DNA of 64,000 bases. Source: Pachyseris speciosa. Its lineage: Eukaryota > Cnidaria > Anthozoa > Scleractinia > Pachyseridae. The stretch's first letter is position 1, and each line of letters opens with the position of its first letter. The stretch is from contig JAEMWC010000125.1 in NCBI GenBank assembly GCA_016490735.1, positions 1,105,001 through 1,169,000 on the forward strand. Direction: 5' to 3'. Made by a program: the position numbers and the translations under genes. Positions 25,901 to 34,042 of this stretch are shown in pieces. Below the pieces are notes generated by a model. It worked only from the letters and a program-made list of their open reading frames with translations, did no database searches and was not told where the DNA came from.

Positions 25901-28900
25901 CAATTTGCATTACTTTGTGTCTGCAAGGGAAACACATTTTTTACACACATTACAGCCCCATTTACACTACAGAAAAAAATGGGTCTGGACCCATTGAAAA
26001 GTGGTCTGGAACAATTTTTTGAACCGTCTACACAGCACTTTCGAAGAGCAAAAGGGGTCCAGACTCTTTTTTTTTTTTTCGGTTTTGGGACCATAGGCGC
26101 CTATGGCCCCCAAACCAGAAAAAAGCGAGTCCAGATCCATTTCATGCAAACATGGTATGGAAGGTTTACACGGCAAAAATATCTGGTCCATACCAACTTT
26201 TTTTTAGGTCCAGTGGACTTTTTTTCTGTAGTGTAAATGGGGCTCACAGGTGTACATCTCCAAAATGAAAGAAAAAATCGGTGAAAAAATACCAGACAAT
26301 GTTTTTCAATGGAATTGCAGTTCACATACAGAAATTTGGACAAATCTGAGCAAAATCAAAAAAACAACCTAAAATACAACATAGGTTGGTTATGCTCTGA
26401 GCCCTTCAATTATGTGAAAGATTCTATGTGAGGGACTCGCCATAAGCAGCTGCAAAAAGAAAGCCCGAAAAAAATTCAGGACTCAAAACTGTGACCTCTG
26501 CAATACTGGTGCAGTGCTCTGTTTTCTTTTTTTTTTTTTTAATCCCAGACATTTAGGAACACGTTTCCCATGCTGTCAATATTAAATATAGCTTTTCTGA
26601 GCCAGTTCTTCCACATAGCTAGCTATAGCATAGCAGAATGGACATTTATTCTTCTACTCTTGCTTTGTAGATTGGATTTTTGAAGGAAGTTGGAATGAAG
26701 CTAACAGAAGTCTCTTCACGTGGTGTTCATGGTATGTCTTTGCATTTTAAGGATGTCACTATACTTTGAAGAAGTTGGCATCACAAAAGAAGTAGTCATT
26801 AATAAACTGATAGAACTTGTAAGTTTCCCATCTATTAAATTTTCTCTGAGAGAATGAATGGATGAATGAGTGATAGAGTGAGCAAGCGATTAAGTGAGTG
26901 AGTGCATAAAGTGAGTGATTGAGTTTGTGAACAAGTGACTAATATTATTTTAATACATGGTAATCTTATTGGGAGTTTAAATAAGAAGAACTAAATCTAG
27001 GATTATTTTAATACTGACAATACAATTGACCACAATACTACATTAAATATAATACCAAAACAAATATATAAATATTGGTATTGATCCTCAGTCGTGAATT
27101 TCACTTAATTCAGTATATTTTTTCCTGGACAGTTGGATTGAGAAATTAGAATTTTGTTTCATTTTACACAGCTGTGTTTGAGAGGCTTCGGAACATTCTT
27201 CACAGTGCAGAAATTGACAAGCGTGTCCAGTACATGATTGAAGTCATGTTTGCCATAAGGAAGGATGGATTTAAGGTAACTTTGAAGTAAATGCAATCAG
27301 TGTTTTTTTGGTCCATAATTTTGCAACATTGAATTAGCTAGCTAAGTGGCTTTTTGAAGTACAGTAACTACGGGTTTGCTCTCAATCGGTGTAATACACT
27401 CTGACTTTTGAATTCTTGAAAACAATAATCTGTTTACACACACCTCTGTGCTGATAGCCCTGTATCATTGCACTGGGATCCTTGGGCTACGAATGGATCC
27501 TTGCACTACTTTACAGGGTTTTGGGCCAGTACAGTACAAACAGTGTTGGAGTACTGTTCAGTGTCACTAATAGCTCTCTAAATCTCAATAAAATTGTTAT
27601 GTATTATGTAATATTTTGATTATGTGAATGCTCATCACAGTTATGAACATTGCGTATTATAAGAAGTTAGTAATGAAAATGAACCCCAAGTTCAGGCTTG
27701 TAGAGGAATTGAACCCACAACCTTAGCGATACCGGTGCAGTGCTCTACTAACTGAACTAACAAGCTAACTGGGAGCTGGTCGTTTTGTTGGTTTCTAATA
27801 TACCTGTGTGTGACGAATATGCGAGAATGAATATGTGAAAATCATATATTTGAACTGTGGATCAAAGAAAGAACATGTGAATGAATCATTGCAGTTATGA
27901 ACACTACTTAAATGTATAAAGCAGTAGTGAAAATAAAGCCTGAAAAATTAGGCTTGTACGAGAATCGAACTTGTGACCCCTACGATACTGGTGCAGTGCT
28001 CTCTACCAACTACATGTAAGCTAACAAGCCTATGGGAGCTGGTCATTTTGTTGGTTCATTCTCACTCATAATATTTTTTGAGATCAGTTTGTCACAATTC
28101 TGGGTACCCTGTGCCACAATACAGGGACTTTTCACCATTATACTGGGCACCCTGCACTGCAACACTTGAATTGAGTCTCCTGTACCACAATACTGGAATC
28201 CCACCTGAGAAGGCATGGCTTTCTTCATGTGGACATTAGTTGGTTTTTGGTTTGTTAAGCAGTTACAGCTGTAAGTGCCAAGATCTTGGCAAACTGATCC
28301 AATCAAGGTCATGACATTAGCCACACATACAGTACATGTACATGTTTGCATGCTGTTTCATGAGACATTAAGTGATAAAAATCTGTTGTGTTGGGAACAG
28401 GATCACCCTGCAGTCATTCAAGAGCTTGACCTTGTGGAGGAAGAAGATCAAATAACACATTTACTGCGGTTGGAAGAACCAGCTAATGCTGAGGAAATTC
28501 TAAGTAAGTAAATGCATGATTTGACTTTTAACCACTAAAACTACTTAGTATGCAGCAATATGTAATTCATTGTTGTCATTTTCAAAATCTGAGGCACCTA
28601 TTGACAAACATGATCTCTATCAACTTATTGAAAACTGGGCGCTGAAATAAAAATATGACTTGCAATGAAGCTGTAATGGTATGGTATGCTGTAAAATATC
28701 CCAATAATATTGTCACTTACAAGTATTTTCTTGGCTTACTCACTCGCCTAAAGACTTGTGTGTATACCAAGAATATATGTTGTGGTTCATATTTTATTTG
28801 GGTTTAAATTTCTTTCAATCCAGTTTAGTTTTTTCAAACTAGTTTATTTTTTTCAAACCAGTTTATTATTTTTAAACTGGTTTGTTCTTATCAACTTTCT

Positions 28901-31900
28901 AAAGGCTTTTATTTTTGGGGTGTGGTTGAAAAAAATGGGGCATGGAAATTTATGGGGGGTTACAAAAAGAATTTAAGAACATTTTTTCAGATCACTTCAG
29001 TACCACTCCCCCCTTCTCCCTGCTTCTAACCCCATTCACTGTATCACTCCCCCCCTACTCCCTGCCATCTGACACACTTACCTTATATCCAACTACACCT
29101 TTTGCAACAAAGATTTTTTTAATTGCACTTACCAGAGTTTGGAACCGCCAACCTCTGGATCAGAAGTCTTGCACCTTATCCATTACACCACAGTGGTGAC
29201 TGATGCAAACCCATATTTGTTGATATCCTAACTTTTTACATCCCAGACTCCTCTCGACCAAAAGTTTAATTTATTCATAGTTCCCAAACTCTCTCTACCG
29301 CATCTTATCTGCAAAGCTTCTAAGCTATTTTCAAAATGACAGAAGCCATAGAAGAATACTGTGTTGATAAAGAGTAGTTCTATGAGAAAATAACTGAGTT
29401 AAATGAACAAACCAAAATTTCTGCCTCACCACTTAATGAGTAGCCAAAAAACAAAGAAATGGCTAAATGATAGACATAATGCAGCAAAATAAGTCAAAGA
29501 GTTGTCAATGAGTTTTTAAGCCTATGCAAAATAAGTTGTGAGCAGAAGTCAATTACTGCTAGAGTGAAACCTGTATAGGGACCACTACAAAGTGAAGTTT
29601 CTTCAACCTTATTGAAATAGACTTGGCTTTCAGAAATTGTGCCTGCAAATGTTCTAATCCACACACTTGGCTCATGTCAGTGAGAGATCACCACACAAAG
29701 TTTGTCTGCAGTGCTTATATTATCCCCTGCATAGTATTAGACAGCTACTACTGAAGTCCTGGGTGCTCTGAGAGAGTACTGTTAGTAACACATACATAGA
29801 TAATATAACCTGTGTAATTTAAACAAGGTTGTGCTCTAGCAGTGCCCAGGGGCCCCTGGCGACTTACTTTTGCCTTTTGGAGACAAGGAAATCTTGGTTT
29901 TTTCACACAATTATTATGCTAGGCACCCTAGATTTCACAGGTTTAGAGTTTTGGGCTCCCCAACATTTTTCTTAGATCACAGCCTTGTAAATTAAACTGA
30001 TGTCATACAACAATTCATACAATACAAGGGTGACCACAGTTTCACAAATTATGTATTATGTCAAGTGCATGGCCATTGATTACTGTAACATGCAAAATGT
30101 CTGTAGTACAATTTACAACCTTAAAATTGTTACCATTAACTAAATTATCCATTTCTTGCATTATTTAATAAACTATAACTGGTAGCTGGCATGACCAAAG
30201 ATGAGTTATGATAAAACAACATATAGGTTTTGTAGTACAACCATATATGTTGTGGTATGAAATTTACTTTGTGTGAAATAATTTGATACCAGTATGAAAT
30301 TTATTTCCTTTGTCTCCTATGAATAATTAGGGTTAGGAGACAAAGGAAATAAATTTCATACCAGTTGGTATGAATTTTATTTCCTTTGTCTCCTAGCCCT
30401 AATTATTCGTAGGAGAAAGTAAATTTCGTACCACAACATATGCAATAGTGTTACAGTATAGTCTCCCTAACCCTCCCATAAAAGCTAACCATTTAAAATC
30501 AGGGTTTAGGCCTAGTTAGTAAGATCAGTGCCTAACCCTACCCCCCTAAACCCAATCTGTAACCCCCCTAACCACTAACCCTAACCCTTTATTTAATGTT
30601 TTTGTGTAACTTTTTTGAGGCACATGTAAGTTCACTTAAAGAAAGGAATTAAAGTTTTTGTGTATTGAAGAAAAACTTCCCATGATTGTAAAAAATAAAC
30701 TGGTTTGAAAAACATAAACTAGTTTGAAAAAAATAAACTGGATTGAAACAATTTAACCAAAATAAAATTTGAACCACAACATATACAAGTGGCTCATGGG
30801 ATATTCTATAGCATACACTGCATCCTGTGATAGCACTGCATAACTAATATGTACATGTAATAAATTGAAGTGGATTAACTTATTGTTAACAGATATCTTC
30901 AAGTTTGATCCTGATTTCTTGGAGAATGAAGATAAATATAAAGAAATCAAACAAGGTGAGTAATATGACAGTGGCATTTTCATTTTTGATAACTTAATTA
31001 GTATTTTGTTTCTGTCATCGCAGTTTACTACCTCATTTTTCTTTCTTAGATATTCTTGGCGAAAGTGACTCAGGTGAATCTTCAAGCGATGATGATGACC
31101 AAGATGATGATGATGAAGACGAGGAGAGCAAAGGTATTTTGTTATGTGCGGTATTGAATTATTAAATGATTAGCAGTCTTGTTAATATGGGATAATTCTT
31201 AGGTTTACTCAACAATTAGGTTCCATTAATTTTGGTCATGCACATACACTCTTACATACATGCTTTATTAACTCGTCCCCTTGCCGGGACTTTTCAGAGT
31301 AATCTGATGTACTCCAATAATGCAAAGATGATGCCCTCATGCCTCTATCAATCACAAACTCTTCTTACTTGAACCATTATTTAAATGTCATACACATTAT
31401 CAGCAGAATCCCTTAGGCTATTCACACTCGTCAATTTAGATTACTCTAAATGACATTGTTTTCGTATTGATTCAGGCAACATCAGCCATATAAAATTAAC
31501 AAAAATTATTGCCTCGATGAACTGAGTGTTTTATTTTTTTTGCTTTTCTCTTTAATTCTGTTTCTTTTGCTCTATGATAAAAGTTACTCTTTCCCACATG
31601 AAGGTTTCTCTTTCTGCAGATAACCAGAAAATGGAAATCATTGATCACACGGAGACAAACCTTGTGGCTTTACGAAGAACAATTTATCTCACCATTCAGT
31701 CCAGGTACAGGGTTCAATAACTTCTGACACCAGTAACTCTTAAACCCTTGTGGAGGCATTAGTGACCATGCTGGATTTCAACATCCCCAATAATGTTTGT
31801 TCTGATATGGCAAATAATTTAGTAATTAAAATATTTGAGGGAACACTATTTTTGCAGGCCCGAGTTGAGGCTAATTTTAGCCTCTTGTTGGTAGGTCAGT

Positions 31901-32790
31901 AAGCTTAATAATTGGAATTTGCGTGCAAATATAACAGTTATTTCTGTTCCAACCGGTTGGAAAGGGATATGTGGAGTACTGCTGAAGGTCTTCCCTTCAT
32001 TCTGGAAAATTTGTGTTTGATTCATGCTTAAATCTATTTATGTTTCAGCCAGTTGAACCGGAAATTTTAGCATAGAGCATGGCCTTTCTCAATTAGAGTA
32101 TGGCCTAAAGTTCTCAATTAGAGCATGATGTTTCTCAATTAGAGCATGGTGTTTCTCAATTAGAGCATGGCCTTTCTCATCTTTTATAAACATTGTTTCA
32201 GTAATATTATTGTTGCTTTCTTCTAAGGACTGTCATGGGAAATGAAGTTACTAGAATTTGAAGCACAGCCACAGCAGCTGTAGAGTGGAAATTATATAGA
32301 GTTGCAAGAATGAAGACCCTTTGCATTCATTTGTCTAGTCATAGATTAATTGATTCCTTTATTATTTTTCTGGTGATTATTCTTTAGCTTGGATTTTGAA
32401 GAATGTGCTCACAAACTATTGAAAATGCAGATCAAAGATGAACATCTGGTGAGTTGTTATGATTTAGTGTGACATTGTTTTAGTGCTTGTAGATTCTTCC
32501 TTGTAGATATGTGGAAGTTGAAGGACATGGTGGCAATCCAGGTTTCCTTCCAATAAGCTTTGTAGTAGTAAGTAACAAAGTATGTACTACTACTACTACT
32601 ACTTTGTTTTTGCCCAGGTTCTGGATATCAGTGCTTTTCTTTTTTATGCTATCATGGTCAATAGACATCAACTTTGCCATTGCCATTGCATTGCATTGCT
32701 ATTGCCATTTGCCATTACTGAACTGCCTTTGCCACAAAATTACCGTAACTCATAAACAACAGTCAAATAGCAATTAAAGATCAGTAATTG

Positions 32791-32864
<74 letters not shown>

Positions 32865-33974
32865 TTGAAGGGAGCGAACCCAACTCGATTGCACTTTTTG
32901 GTACGAGAATTGTGAAACTGTTTTCATGGTTTTGCGCCTTTGGAGTGAAACTCTTTTGGTAAACTTGTAAGTCTCACCTGATGGTTGTTAAGTTATTTAA
33001 AAGTCTTTCTTTTGATTTGCAGCCGGAGTTTTGCACAATGATCATTGATTGCTGTTCTCAGCAGAGGTCGTATGAAAAATTCTTTGGTTTGCTGGCCCAG
33101 GTTGGTTTGCAATGCTTTTATCCTCTCAGTCTGGTGAGTAATTGAACACCAGTTTTGATTATAATTAAATTTATTTTTCAATTGTTTCAGAGGTTCTGTC
33201 AGCTTAATAAAGCATATATGGAAGAATACATCAAGGCATTTAACGAACAAGTGAGTGAAGCTCGGAATACTCTCTGTAGTAAACTAACAAATTTCTCCGT
33301 TATCTCTATAATTCGGATTCATCTTTAGCTTGCCTCAACTCAATTTGTGCTCATCCAACCAATCCGCCATCTGTGCCAGTTAATAGTTAAATTGAGTTTA
33401 AAGTGAAGATTGAATCTAATGTGAGGTGTTTTATGTTCTCCTGTTTTACCAATCTTCGTTTTCAGTATGACACAATTCATCGCCTTGAAACAAACAAACT
33501 CAGGAATGTGGCGAAGTTTTTCGCGCATCTTCTGTTCACAGATGCCATCCCTTGGACTGTAAGTCTGAACTGCTTTAAATAATTAGGCCAATAGGAGTGT
33601 GGGGCGTTATTTTCTTGGAAACTGAGCATTTGCCGCCAGTTCTGTAGTTTGAACGAGGGGAAAATGGTTTGTTGCTCTGCCGGAAAAATTGTTTTGGTTT
33701 GTCGCCTGCCCTAAGAAAGTATCAGCTAGTGGTGAATGTGGGTCTGGGGTGTTGGATTTTATGCTGCGGTATTTTGTTTGAGTGTGTTGCTTGTGTTTGC
33801 ATTGGGTGGCGGGGAGGGAAAGCTGACATGCTTCTTGCAGTTTTAGATGGGAGTTTCAACTTAGTAAGGTAGTGAATGCGATTGGCTAGTGGGGAGGGGA
33901 GGGGAAGGGGGTCTTCTTAAGCGGTGTATCTAAAGATACACTTTTCACAGCCACTCTTCCCAGGCTTTACTCTC

Positions 33975-34042
<68 letters not shown>

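Larger units (their letters stand above)
28773..30784. mobile_element. Long-inverted-repeat element, ~2 kb
   Basis: Left end ATATATGTTGTGGTTCA and inverted right end GTATATGTTGTGGTTCA open arms of about 110 bp. The arms contain TTTCAATCCAGTTTA, TTTTTCAAACTAGTTTA and TTTTCAAACCAGTTTA in the same order. The interior holds a tRNA-like segment, a telomere-like tract and a nested foldback MITE with related termini. No transposase is visible. It fills most of CWC22 intron 13. Confidence 0.75.
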
